Positions 1 to 8,529 of a stretch of 64,000 nt of DNA are shown piece after piece. A program made the translations under genes and the position numbers. The stretch comes from an uncultured Francisella sp. (GTDB lineage Bacteria; Pseudomonadota; Gammaproteobacteria; Burkholderiales; Neisseriaceae). The notes under the pieces are model-generated. The model ran no database searches, was not told where the DNA came from, and saw only the letters and a list, made by a program, of their open reading frames with translations. The stretch is from assembly GCA_943913135.1 (NCBI GenBank), contig CALTVE010000003.1:39100-103099 (forward strand). Reading direction: 5' to 3'. Every line of letters begins with the position of its first letter. Position 1 is the stretch's first letter.

Positions 1-584
1 GCTAACGCCAAAATTGATGGCTCCCCTATCGGGCTTTCATCCCCTTCCAACGCTTTCAATGCCGAACCTTTGATCAAAGGTACATCATCCCCTGGAAATT
101 CATAGCTACTTAATAATTCCCGTACTTCCATTTCTACCAAGTCAAGCAATTCTTCATCGTCCACTTGGTCACATTTATTCAGATATACCAATATATAGGG
201 TACCCCTACTTGACGCGCTAACAAAATATGTTCTCGCGTTTGCGGCATCGGTCCATCGGCTGCCGATACCACCAAAATCGCCCCATCCATCTGCGCAGCA
301 CCGGTAATCATGTTCTTTACATAGTCCGCATGTCCGGGACAGTCTACGTGCGCATAGTGACGTTTCTCAGTGTTATATTCTACATGCGCCGTATTAATCG
401 TAATCCCTCGTGCTTTCTCTTCGGGTGCATTGTCAATCTGATCGTAGGCTTTGGCAGAACCCCCAAACTTCTTCGCTAAAATCGTGGTCAACGCCGCTGT
501 TAGCGTCGTCTTACCATGGTCTACGTGACCAATTGTCCCTACGTTTACGTGCGTCTTACTTCTATCAAATTTCTCTTTAGCCAT
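1..584 (-). CDS. tuf: Elongation factor Tu (partial, N-terminal part)
   Basis: EF-Tu is the GTPase that delivers aminoacyl-tRNA to the ribosome. The gene starts at 584 on the minus strand ([19 protein letters not shown]) and runs off the left edge, so only about 194 of the usual ~394 residues are visible. The G-domain motifs are intact: P-loop GHVDHGKT, switch I region RGITI, DCPGH and NKCD. It lies downstream of three tRNA genes on the same strand, the arrangement of the tufB operon in E. coli, so it is probably co-transcribed with them from the promoter near 1000-1028. Identity is certain; the C-terminal domains lie outside the window. Confidence 0.98.
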   Translation of the reverse strand, partial: MAKEKFDRSKTHVNVGTIGHVDHGKTTLTAALTTILAKKFGGSAKAYDQIDNAPEEKARGITINTAHVEYNTEKRHYAHVDCPGHADYVKNMITGAAQMDGAILVVSAADGPMPQTREHILLARQVGVPYILVYLNKCDQVDDEELLDLVEMEVRELLSSYEFPGDDVPLIKGSALKALEGDESPIGEPSILAL

Positions 585-724
585 GGCTATTTATCCTTAA
601 ACAACAGATAGCAAAAAATCGTTCAGTTATCTGAACCAGTTAATCTTTAACTGCCTTATAAACTTACTGCGAAAACCATGCTCCGCCATTTATACCACCC
701 GCATTATTACAAAAATAAACGGCG

Positions 725-799
<75 letters not shown>

Positions 800-806
800 C
801 AATTTC

Positions 807-880
807 TGGAGCGGGTGAAGGGAATCGAACCCTCGCATTAAGCTTGGAAGGCTTCTGCTCTACCACTGAGCTACACCCGC
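807..880 (-). tRNA. tRNA-Gly (anticodon TCC)
   Basis: This 74-nt tRNA includes an encoded CCA at 807-809. The acceptor stem is GCGGGTG/CACCCGC. The anticodon stem GAAGC/GCTT(A) carries the loop CTTCCAA, giving anticodon TCC. The T loop TTCGATT is canonical. It lies 7 nt from tRNA-Thr and 20 nt from tRNA-Tyr, matching glyT in the tufB operon. Confidence 0.97.
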
Positions 881-900
881 AGCGCTACCCATACACAAGC

Positions 901-984
901 TGGTGGAGGGAGAAGGATTCGAACCTTCGAAGCTTTCGCAACAGATTTACAGTCTGTCCCCTTTGGCCGCTCGGGAATCCCTCC
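901..984 (-). tRNA. tRNA-Tyr (anticodon GTA)
   Basis: This 84-nt class II tRNA has a long variable arm and an encoded CCA at 901-903. The acceptor stem GGAGGGA pairs with TCCCTCC. The anticodon arm ACAGA-CTGTAAA-TCTGT gives anticodon GTA. It is the first gene of the tRNA-tuf transcription unit, beginning about 15 nt downstream of a near-consensus promoter. Confidence 0.97.
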
Positions 985-999
985 TACGCCAAACTAGAC

Positions 1000-1028
1000 A
1001 TTGTACCGAAGTGTAAATGGTGCGTCAA
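1000..1028 (-). promoter_or_regulatory. Promoter of the tRNA-Tyr/Gly/Thr-tuf operon
   Basis: Reading the minus strand, TTGACG (1023-1028) and TACAAT (1000-1005) are separated by exactly 17 bp. Transcription would start near 993, just ahead of tRNA-Tyr at 984. This is a near-consensus sigma-70 promoter of the strength expected for a tRNA/EF-Tu unit. Confidence 0.85.
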
Positions 1029-1041
1029 GCAAGTTTTTTTC

Positions 1042-1323
<282 letters not shown>

Positions 1324-1462
1324 TCACCATCAAACAACAAACAAAAACTTGAAAAAATAACAGTTTATTATACGCTATCCCTGTTATTTTCACTACCTTG
1401 TCTCAGAATCAGAGTTTCTATGCTATTTTCAAACCCATATTGATCGCGTAAAAAATTAAAGA

Positions 1463-2149
1463 ATGTTCAAAAATCTATTTACCTGTATTAGTTTTTGTTT
1501 TTCCCTGGGCATAATTTGCTATCTTGCCCTACTGGGCTGGATTATTAACGGTACCCCCACTGGGGATCTTTCCCTCAAAAAGGCAGATGCCATCGTCGTA
1601 TTAGGTGCTGCTGCTTGGGGAAATTATCCTTCCCCCATTTTTAAGAACCGAATCCAACACGGCATTAAGCTGTATCATAGCCATATCGCTCCCTACCTTA
1701 TTTTCACAGGCGGGACCCCGAAAAAAGGTTATCCCAGTGAAGGAATAGTGGCAAAGCATTGGGCTTTAAAACAAAGCATCCCCCAAAAAGCTATTTTTGC
1801 GGAAAACAAAAGTCGCGACACCTACGAAAATCTTTATTATGCACGCACGCTCGGTAGTCAAAAAGGCCTGCGCAGCTTTATTATTGTGAGCGACGCCTAC
1901 CACTTACCCCGCGCTCGTCTTATCAGTACTTTGTTAAACATGGACGTTCAACTTTCTCCTACACCTGACAGATATTGGCAAAACAAAACAACGCGAGAAA
2001 AATTTAAAGTGTATCTCCACGAAACTAACTCTGCTCTAGGGGCGCTTATTTATCACATCAGCCACCAATTTCGTTCCATTGCTAGCTTAGTAAATCATGC
2101 TAAAAACGCTTGGCAAGCCAGATCAAAACAATCAGTAGTAAGAAAATAA
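1463..2149 (+). CDS. DUF218/YdcF-ElyC-SanA family membrane protein
   Basis: The protein has 228 residues. An N-terminal hydrophobic segment (about residues 5-30) anchors it in the inner membrane. A DUF218 domain follows, with the conserved patches DAIVVLGAAAWG, FTGG, S(R)DTYEN and IVSDAYHLPRA. Relatives such as SanA and ElyC affect envelope barrier function and peptidoglycan assembly, but the biochemical activity is unknown. The 3' end overlaps the convergent efflux gene by 50 nt (2100-2149). No strong ribosome binding site is visible before the ATG. Confidence 0.85.
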   Translation: MFKNLFTCISFCFSLGIICYLALLGWIINGTPTGDLSLKKADAIVVLGAAAWGNYPSPIFKNRIQHGIKLYHSHIAPYLIFTGGTPKKGYPSEGIVAKHWALKQSIPQKAIFAENKSRDTYENLYYARTLGSQKGLRSFIIVSDAYHLPRARLISTLLNMDVQLSPTPDRYWQNKTTREKFKVYLHETNSALGALIYHISHQFRSIASLVNHAKNAWQARSKQSVVRK

Positions 2150-3599
2150 AGCCAGAAGCGTAAAGAACTTCATTAGCCCCATTAATATAGGCTTGGCGTG
2201 TAATTTCCATATTGGTTAAGACATGAATCTGCTGCGGACTTAAATGCAGTGTCTTTAATTGATCTAACCATGCTAGGGCGTTAGGGTCCCAAATACTGTA
2301 ATGCTCACTTAAATAAGTATGCTGTATAGCTTGACGTCTATCCCAAATAGTCATAATCAAGGAAGTGCCCACCGCTGAACTCATTAGACGGACAAAATTG
2401 GACAAACTCGATGCATGCGGCATCTGTTGGACAAGAATTTCAGAATAAATAAGCGAATTCAAAGGAGTGAAAAAAAGGGCCACAGCAATCCCTTGAAAAA
2501 GCTGGGGCATAGCCGCATCCCAAACCGACATGGCAGGATTAAAACTTTTCGCCCGCCAGTAAAAACTGATCGCAAACACCAAAAAAGAAATCGCTAACGC
2601 TACCCGCATATCGATGCGATTGCCAAATTTTCCTAATATAGGTGCTATTAAGATAGAAAAAAATCCTACCGGCGCTACAACCAAACCGGCGATTATTGCC
2701 GTGTATCCATACTGGAGACGCAAAACCTGAGGAATTAGCACTAAACTCCCCATATAACACATAAAAGAAAAAAAACATAAAATAAGACCGATAGAAAAAT
2801 TACGATTCTTCAGGAGCTCTAAAGCCAATACTGGATATTTCTCATCTTTTTCCCACACGATTAAATAAAGAAAACTTAATAAGCTAACTACCCCTAAAGT
2901 GATGATAATCGGTGATTGAAACCAATCCAGCTCTTTACCTTGATCCAACATCAACTGAAGGCAACCTGCAGTCAAAATCATAAGCCCCAGCCCCACCCTA
3001 TCCACTGGCGCTTTACTCGTAGAAGTTTCCACCCCTTTTAAACCTCGGCGGCAAAGAAATAAAGCCAAAACGCCGATAGGAATATTAATAAAGAAAATCC
3101 ATCCCCAATGAAAATTATCGGTAATATAACCGCCTAACAAAGGACCAAAAATTGGAGCGACCACAATGACCATCGACCAAATGCTCATTGCTACCGTACG
3201 TTTCTCTGGGGGATAGACATAAAACAAAATACTGAGTGACAAAGTTACCATAGGTCCAGCGGCTACTCCTTGTAGGGTGCGCGCCGTTATAATCGTCGGT
3301 AAGGTGGGAGAAATTCCGCACAGGAAAGAAGCTATGGTAAATAATAAAATACTGATTAGAAATAAACGTACTTGCCCAAAACGGCCGGCCAAAAACCCCG
3401 TCAAAGGAACAGAAATAGCATTCGCAGTTATATAAGCAGTGATTACCCAAGTACCCTGACTGGCTGCCACCCCTAAATTACTGGCGATGGTAGGTAAAGC
3501 CACATTGGCAATACTCCCATCTAACACATTCATGAACACCGCCAGCGATAAACCCACAGTGACCAAGGCTAGAGCGCTTGGCTCCAAATATTTATTCAC
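2100..3599 (-). CDS. emrB: EmrB/QacA-type MFS multidrug transporter (DHA2, 14 TMS)
   Basis: This 499-residue inner-membrane drug/proton antiporter shows about 14 hydrophobic segments. The DHA2 signature at the start of TM1 (MNVLDGSIANVALPTIA) and motif A-like GFLAGRFGQVRLF are present, as is PLLGGYITDNFHWGWIFFINIPIG of the TM5/6 region. The start is a GTG at 3597-3599; the ribosome binding site is poor, so the exact start is uncertain. It follows emrA by about 50 nt, forming an emrAB operon that would export hydrophobic compounds together with a TolC-like channel encoded elsewhere. The 3' end overlaps the convergent DUF218 gene. Confidence 0.88.
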   Translation of the reverse strand: MNKYLEPSALALVTVGLSLAVFMNVLDGSIANVALPTIASNLGVAASQGTWVITAYITANAISVPLTGFLAGRFGQVRLFLISILLFTIASFLCGISPTLPTIITARTLQGVAAGPMVTLSLSILFYVYPPEKRTVAMSIWSMVIVVAPIFGPLLGGYITDNFHWGWIFFINIPIGVLALFLCRRGLKGVETSTSKAPVDRVGLGLMILTAGCLQLMLDQGKELDWFQSPIIITLGVVSLLSFLYLIVWEKDEKYPVLALELLKNRNFSIGLILCFFSFMCYMGSLVLIPQVLRLQYGYTAIIAGLVVAPVGFFSILIAPILGKFGNRIDMRVALAISFLVFAISFYWRAKSFNPAMSVWDAAMPQLFQGIAVALFFTPLNSLIYSEILVQQMPHASSLSNFVRLMSSAVGTSLIMTIWDRRQAIQHTYLSEHYSIWDPNALAWLDQLKTLHLSPQQIHVLTNMEITRQAYINGANEVLYASGFIFLLLIVLIWLAKRF

Positions 3600-3649
3600 C
3601 TTAAACTACTTTCCCTCACTTTTAAAATAGTCTAGGAGTTCTTAATTTC

Positions 3650-4831
3650 TTAATTTAAGATCGCTTGAATTTCTTTATCCACCTGGCCGTAATCCACTTG
3701 ATGACCTTCAGAGCCGATGTCTTTAATCGGAGGGTTAAGTAAAGGTACGCTGTTGCCTTTTTCCCCTTTTATATAAACTGTCACTTTCATGGATAAGCCC
3801 GCACGCAAGGGATGGGCCGCTACCTCTTGTGGGTCCAAACGGATGCGTACTGGCACCCGCTGAACCACTTTGATCCAATTGCCAGTAGCATTTTGCGCCG
3901 GTAGTAGAGAAAAAGCAGAACCGGTCCCCGGAGATACACCCTCTACTACCCCATGATACACTACCTTGGAACCATATAAATCCGACACTATATCTGCTCT
4001 TTGCCCGGGGCACATTTGCCGCAGTTGGGTTTCTTTAAAATTAGCTTCTACCCACATATCTTCTGGGGAAAGAATCACTAACAAATTTTGCCCTTGCACT
4101 ACATTTTGTCCTACTTCTACCATGCGTCTTGCCACTTGACCCGCTATAGGCGCTTTTAAACGGGTTCTTTGCAAGTTTAACCATGCTTCTTTCACAGCAT
4201 CAATAGCGATTTTGATGATTGGTTGTTCGCCAATCGAGTTATCTTCCTGACCGATTTCGTTTTTAGCCACCGCTTGTGCTTCTTTGGCTATGGCTAAATT
4301 TTGCTTAGCTTGAATAAGAGCCAAACGCATGTGTTCCACTTCTTCCGCAGAAATCGCCCCCGAACGTAATAAACCCACCCGTCGCTGATAATCCTGGTTT
4401 AGACGCTCTAAAGCAGCCTTTTTAAGCCGTACTTCTAAAGTGGCTTGACTTAAAGAACGGTGTAGATTTTTAAAGTTTTTAACTTCATTACGCAGCGTAT
4501 TTAACGCTTTTTCATACTTTAAAATAGAATCTTGCTGCTCGAGCGTGATCAATAACTGATCCTTTTTAACTACATCGGTCGTATCGACCAATACTTGATC
4601 GACAGTGCCCGCAATTTGCGCAGTTACATAGGCACTGCGTCCTTGTACATAGGCGTCATCCGTCTTAATTTGATGACGCCAAGAAGTTAAATAAAGCGAT
4701 AGAAAAATTAACCCTACAACAATGATAATAAACGTCAATATGAAAAGATTACGTTTTCTCGAACTCAAAATAATAGCATTTGCTCTTTTTCCTGCTTTTT
4801 TTTTATTGGTTGATTTTTTTTCTTCTTCCAT
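3650..4831 (-). CDS. emrA: EmrA-type HlyD family periplasmic adaptor
   Basis: This 393-residue membrane fusion protein links an inner-membrane transporter to an outer-membrane channel. It has a basic cytoplasmic tail, one transmembrane helix (about 29-50), the lipoyl-like half motif TDDAYVQGRSAYVTAQIAGTV, an alpha-helical hairpin of roughly residues 100-215, the second lipoyl half (RLKAPIAGQVARR), and a beta-barrel domain. It is the first gene of the emrAB operon and starts with ATG at 4831. The upstream region carries two direct repeats at 4920-4953 that could be regulatory. Confidence 0.88.
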   Translation of the reverse strand: MEEEKKSTNKKKAGKRANAIILSSRKRNLFILTFIIIVVGLIFLSLYLTSWRHQIKTDDAYVQGRSAYVTAQIAGTVDQVLVDTTDVVKKDQLLITLEQQDSILKYEKALNTLRNEVKNFKNLHRSLSQATLEVRLKKAALERLNQDYQRRVGLLRSGAISAEEVEHMRLALIQAKQNLAIAKEAQAVAKNEIGQEDNSIGEQPIIKIAIDAVKEAWLNLQRTRLKAPIAGQVARRMVEVGQNVVQGQNLLVILSPEDMWVEANFKETQLRQMCPGQRADIVSDLYGSKVVYHGVVEGVSPGTGSAFSLLPAQNATGNWIKVVQRVPVRIRLDPQEVAAHPLRAGLSMKVTVYIKGEKGNSVPLLNPPIKDIGSEGHQVDYGQVDKEIQAILN

Positions 4832-4919
4832 AGATTCTCATACCTTCCCTGCGCTGTTTGTTGCGCTGGACAAAAGCTATAAGGTGCCTTCCCATAGTTT
4901 TCTTTTACTTTTTACTGCG

Positions 4920-4953
4920 GAATAAAGACCTGCTTCCTAAAGAATAAAGACCT
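4920..4953. repeat. 12-bp direct repeat pair between emrA and rsmA
   Basis: GAATAAAGACCT occurs at 4920-4931 and again at 4942-4953, a 22-bp periodicity or about two helical turns. The repeats lie in the divergent intergenic region of emrA and rsmA. Direct repeats on one face of the helix can be a regulator-binding site, but no regulator gene is adjacent and they may be chance. Confidence 0.45.
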
Positions 4954-5030
4954 ACTTTTAAAATAAGGCTTCATAAGGCCTCAGAGTATAATAACATACA
5001 GGGAACCCCGGTAACGTTTTAAAAAAGACC

Positions 5031-5807
5031 ATGACTTACCATGCTAAAAGGAAATTTGGCCAAAATTTCTTGCAGGATTCTTTTTATATCCGAGCAATTA
5101 TAGAAGCTGTACACGCGCAAAAAGACGATAATTTGATTGAAATTGGCCCGGGTCTTGGTTCATTAACTGACCACTTGGTACAAAAAGTATCGCTTTTACA
5201 CGTCATAGAAATAGATCCCGATATGATCCGATTCTTAAAAAACAAGCCCTACCAGAGCAAATTATCTATCTATCCAGGCGATGTATTACACTTTGACTTT
5301 TCTACATTGGGCGCAGAGCAAAAAATCGTTGGTAACTTGGCCTATAATATTGCTACCCCCCTCCTTTTTCGTTTAATTAAAAATAAAGATAATCTTATCG
5401 AAGCACATTTCATGCTACAAAAAGAAGTGGCTGATAAACTTTATGCACAAAAAAATTCACACGTGGGGCGTTTAAGTTTATTGATGCAATATCACTTCGC
5501 TATCGAATACCTATTTACGGTCCCGCCACAAGCCTTTTATCCTGAACCCAAGGTAGAATCGGTCTTCGTCCGTTTAACACCGATTCAGCCCCTTTATCCA
5601 GTCAATAATTGGGAATACTTTGCCGATCTTATTAAAAAGGCCTTTGCTATGAAACGCAAAACGCTGGCCAATAATTTAAAATCGATCGTTTCTAAAGAGC
5701 ACTTGCTCTCTTTAGGCATAGGCCCTAGAGTGCGTCCAGAGGCCTTATCTTTAAAAGATTATGTCGTCCTCAGTAATTCGCTTTATGAGCGCAATATCCT
5801 CCTTTAA
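5031..5807 (+). CDS. rsmA: 16S rRNA dimethyladenosine transferase KsgA/RsmA
   Basis: RsmA dimethylates the two adjacent adenosines in the 3'-terminal hairpin of 16S rRNA during late 30S assembly. The 258-residue protein shows the N-terminal signature RKFGQNFL, the SAM-binding motif EIGPGLGSLT, the acidic motif VIEIDPDM and the catalytic NLAYNI motif. A TATAAT sequence at 4987-4992 may serve as the -10 element, although no good -35 sits ahead of it. The xerD gene follows 12 nt downstream on the same strand. Confidence 0.97.
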   Translation: MTYHAKRKFGQNFLQDSFYIRAIIEAVHAQKDDNLIEIGPGLGSLTDHLVQKVSLLHVIEIDPDMIRFLKNKPYQSKLSIYPGDVLHFDFSTLGAEQKIVGNLAYNIATPLLFRLIKNKDNLIEAHFMLQKEVADKLYAQKNSHVGRLSLLMQYHFAIEYLFTVPPQAFYPEPKVESVFVRLTPIQPLYPVNNWEYFADLIKKAFAMKRKTLANNLKSIVSKEHLLSLGIGPRVRPEALSLKDYVVLSNSLYERNILL

Positions 5808-5819
5808 CTGAGGTCTACT

Positions 5820-6710
5820 ATGAATGAGTCCTACCACGATTGCATCGATGCTTTTTTAGATGATTTATGGCTATCCAATCGTTTATCACAACATACTTTA
5901 AAAGCCTATCGTCACGATCTTGAAAAAATCGACTTACGCTTACAAGAAAAACAAGAAAATTTCTTAATTGCTGACGCTTGTACCTTATCGGAAGCTCTTT
6001 TTAATAATCAGGAAGAAAAATCTTCTCAAGCGCGCGCATTATCCGCAGTGAAACGTTTTTACGCTTTTTTAGTTAAAGAAAAATATATCAAGATAAATCC
6101 TACCTTAAATATCAAATCTCCCAAAAAACCTCAAAACCTACCGCCCATTGTCAGTGAATCTTTTGTCGATTGTATGCTTTCGCTGCCCGATACTAAAACC
6201 GCCTTAGGGCTGAGGGATAAGGCTCTGCTAGAATTTATCTACGCCACTGGCATGCGGGTTTCTGAAGTCATAGCCCTTACTTTAAATGCTATTGACAGAG
6301 AAAAACGTTGCGCCATCACTATTGGCAAAGGGGATAAAGAGCGCCTCCTCCCTTTTGGTGAAGAAGCGGGAAAGTGGTTGGATGCTTATTTGGAAAACGC
6401 ACGCAGTACCCTCACTAAAGGTAATGCGCGCTGCCCTTATGTTTTTGTCAGCCAGAAAAAAGGGGGAATGAGCCGACAAACAGCTTGGATTATCGTTAAA
6501 AAATATGCTGCCACTGCTGGGGCTCCTTCTTTAAGCCCCCACAGTCTACGTCACGCTTTTGCCACTCATTTACTCAATCATGGCGCCGATTTACGGGTGG
6601 TACAATTACTTTTAGGTCATACCGATCTGAATACCACGCAGATTTACACCCACGTAGCAAACGCCCGTTTAAAAGAGATTGTCCGTCGCGCCCACCCGCG
6701 TAATCATTAA
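5820..6710 (+). CDS. xerD: Site-specific tyrosine recombinase XerD
   Basis: This 296-residue tyrosine recombinase resolves chromosome dimers at dif with XerC and FtsK. An N-terminal SAM-like core-binding domain covers residues 1-90. The catalytic domain has all the active-site residues: Arg in ATGMRVSEV, Lys in GKGDKERLLPFG, His-x-x-Arg in SPHSLRHAFATH, His in LLGHTDLNTTQ and the nucleophile in IYTHV. The length and the C-terminal VVQLLLGHTDLNTTQIYTHV form are those of chromosomal XerD rather than an integron or phage integrase. It is probably co-transcribed with rsmA. Confidence 0.93.
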   Translation: MNESYHDCIDAFLDDLWLSNRLSQHTLKAYRHDLEKIDLRLQEKQENFLIADACTLSEALFNNQEEKSSQARALSAVKRFYAFLVKEKYIKINPTLNIKSPKKPQNLPPIVSESFVDCMLSLPDTKTALGLRDKALLEFIYATGMRVSEVIALTLNAIDREKRCAITIGKGDKERLLPFGEEAGKWLDAYLENARSTLTKGNARCPYVFVSQKKGGMSRQTAWIIVKKYAATAGAPSLSPHSLRHAFATHLLNHGADLRVVQLLLGHTDLNTTQIYTHVANARLKEIVRRAHPRNH

Positions 6711-6872
6711 ACCTTAAATCAAAGGGCAAGACAGTGTCTTCACCCTCGCGCCCACCCCTTGCATATAACCTTTATAAATTAAATCTACCGTCCCTAAAGG
6801 TAAAATTGCCATAGGGGATATTGCCCTTCTTTATTTAAAGATTTTAATATTGGATGTTTAAAGATTTACTTT

Positions 6873-7040
6873 CTACTTTATGAGGAGCACATGGTTTTGC
6901 CGCTCTAAAATATTGAGCCAAACAGCGGGTAAACTTTCCAAAGTGACCGGAATATTAAAAATATCTAAATTTTGAACTGGGATTAAATAAAGTAGAAAAT
7001 CTAAAGGCCCTCCAAATTGATCTAGATAAACCTGCAAGGC
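6873..7040 (-). pseudogene. scpA: Remnant of scpA (segregation and condensation protein A)
   Basis: The 365-bp gap 6711-7075 has no intact gene, but the minus strand from 7040 to 6873 reads LQVYLDQFGGPLDFLLYLI followed by QNLDIFNIPV before a TAG stop. This matches the conserved N-terminal kleisin signature of ScpA (FEGPLDLLLxLI followed by LDIxDIPI). It is bounded by a TAG at 7041-7043 and the TAG at 6873-6875, with no start codon, and only about 55 of the usual ~250 residues remain. It lies 35 nt downstream of tcdA on the same strand. The rest of the gap (6711-6870) shows a weak hairpin after xerD and nothing else I can support. Confidence 0.6.
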
Positions 7041-7075
7041 CTAAGGAGGGATGAATAGATCCTCTTGGAATCTTC

Positions 7076-7867
7076 CTATAGATTCCCCATAAATGATTGC
7101 TGGTCAATCTTGCTTTCTGTTGTGCTCATAATATGGTTTAAAGCAACTTCGCTTAAACGCAAGGCGAAGGCAGCAGTCACAATCATAGACGAGCCATAAC
7201 CTGCACAGGATAAACCGTTTTCTAAATCCTTTGTTTCACATCCTTGAGGAGATTTGGCTTCCTCACTGGAATAAACACAAGGTACTTGCATCAAACCCCG
7301 ACCCGGAAAAGCAAATTGACGCCGTAAATGATAGCGTAAAGAAGCTAATAAACGGTCATGATGGACGAGACTTAAATCTTGATAGTCAATAAAAGCAGAT
7401 GAAGACTTACCCCCAGCCGCACCGGCCACTACAAAAGCTTGCCCCTTTTTTACAAAATAATCGGCCAAGAATGCTTTTACTTTTAAATTATCTATGGCAT
7501 CAATAACAAAATCAAAAGATCTTTGGAAAAATTCTTGATAATTATCGGTCTCAACAAAATCTTCAATCACCTCAACCTGGGCCGCTGGATTAATATCATA
7601 AACCCGATTGCGTAATACTGTGACTTTGGCCCGGCCTAACTGGGAAGTCAACGCCATAATCTGACGATTTACATTGCTCTCGGCAATTTGGTCAAGATCG
7701 ATTAAAGTTAAAGCGCCAATACCGCTACGCGCCAAAGCCTCTACCACCCAAGAGCCAACCCCGCCTACCCCAATGACACAAATATGGGCTCTTTTTATTG
7801 TCTCTGTGTTTTGTAGACCGTATAACCGTTCTATACCGCGAAAACGACGCGCTAAATCTATATTCAT
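7076..7867 (-). CDS. tcdA: tRNA threonylcarbamoyladenosine dehydratase TcdA (CsdL)
   Basis: TcdA is an E1-like enzyme that uses ATP to cyclise t6A37 of tRNA to ct6A. The protein contains the Rossmann nucleotide-binding motif GVGGVGSW, the NVNRQ motif, DAIDNLKVK, and the conserved VYSSEE and CAGYGSS segments. An in-frame ATG at 7915 would add 16 residues. I prefer ATG 7867 (MNIDLARRFRG), because homologues start at this point and a TATAAT directly abuts the upstream ATG, which would leave no leader. Translation from 7867 gives 263 residues. Confidence 0.93.
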   Translation of the reverse strand: MNIDLARRFRGIERLYGLQNTETIKRAHICVIGVGGVGSWVVEALARSGIGALTLIDLDQIAESNVNRQIMALTSQLGRAKVTVLRNRVYDINPAAQVEVIEDFVETDNYQEFFQRSFDFVIDAIDNLKVKAFLADYFVKKGQAFVVAGAAGGKSSSAFIDYQDLSLVHHDRLLASLRYHLRRQFAFPGRGLMQVPCVYSSEEAKSPQGCETKDLENGLSCAGYGSSMIVTAAFALRLSEVALNHIMSTTESKIDQQSFMGNL

Positions 7868-7981
7868 TGGGTGAGTCACTCGTTTAGGAAAATTGAGAAA
7901 CTGCGCTTTTTTCATATTATACTAAAGAAGCAGTAGCATCGCTCTTTACTCTGTGTTTCTTGCTATTTGAAAGGGAAAAAT

Positions 7982-8524
7982 ATGATTTATAACCATATTG
8001 TCGCCGCTATCGATGAAGCACGTACCTCGCGATTGGCTTTAAAACACGCGGTAGAACTCACAAGGCTGTCTGGGGCCCAACTCACTTTGCTCACCGTTGT
8101 TAATCCCACTGAATTTATGGCTTTATCCCCTGAATTTTTGCGCTATGAAAACTATGAAGTGGCAGCGCAATCTGAAGGTGAGCATATATTAAATGAAGCA
8201 GAGCAATATGCTCGCCATGAAGGCCTGCAAAAAGTTGATAAAAAAATTATTATTTCCACCAAAGGCGTCAAAGATATGGCGGAAAAATTAATTCGTAAAG
8301 CTGAAGAAAGTGGAGCCGACTTAATTGTACTTGGTACGCACGGTCGCACCGGTTTAATGCACTTTTTGATGGGTAGTTTTGCCGAAACCGTGTTACGACA
8401 AACCACCCTACCTGTACTGATTTTACGTTCTCGAGCATCGGAGGAGGATGAAGAGGAGAACGATACTCAAGATAAGCGTCAGAAAAAAATAAGTGAAAAA
8501 AAAGACGTTTCTACAGAGACTTAA
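7982..8524 (+). CDS. Universal stress protein (UspA family)
   Basis: This is a single-domain Usp protein of about 180 residues. The start MIYNHIVAAIDEA, the nucleotide-binding glycine loop GTHGRTGLMHFLMGSFAETVL and the terminal PVLILR strand place it in the ATP-binding UspF/MJ0577-like subgroup. The ATG at 7982 follows a GAAAGGGA ribosome binding site; a TTG 15 nt upstream lies within that site and is unlikely to be used. An additional charged tail of about 30 residues (Glu/Asp then Lys-rich) follows the domain. It is transcribed divergently from tcdA and convergently with ansA. Confidence 0.92.
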   Translation: MIYNHIVAAIDEARTSRLALKHAVELTRLSGAQLTLLTVVNPTEFMALSPEFLRYENYEVAAQSEGEHILNEAEQYARHEGLQKVDKKIIISTKGVKDMAEKLIRKAEESGADLIVLGTHGRTGLMHFLMGSFAETVLRQTTLPVLILRSRASEEDEEENDTQDKRQKKISEKKDVSTET

Positions 8525-8529
8525 ACTTC

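Noticed and set aside
6720..6840. Possible 32-codon minus-strand frame in the xerD-tcdA gap
   Set aside because: No ribosome binding site and no recognisable sequence; it cannot be told from noise.
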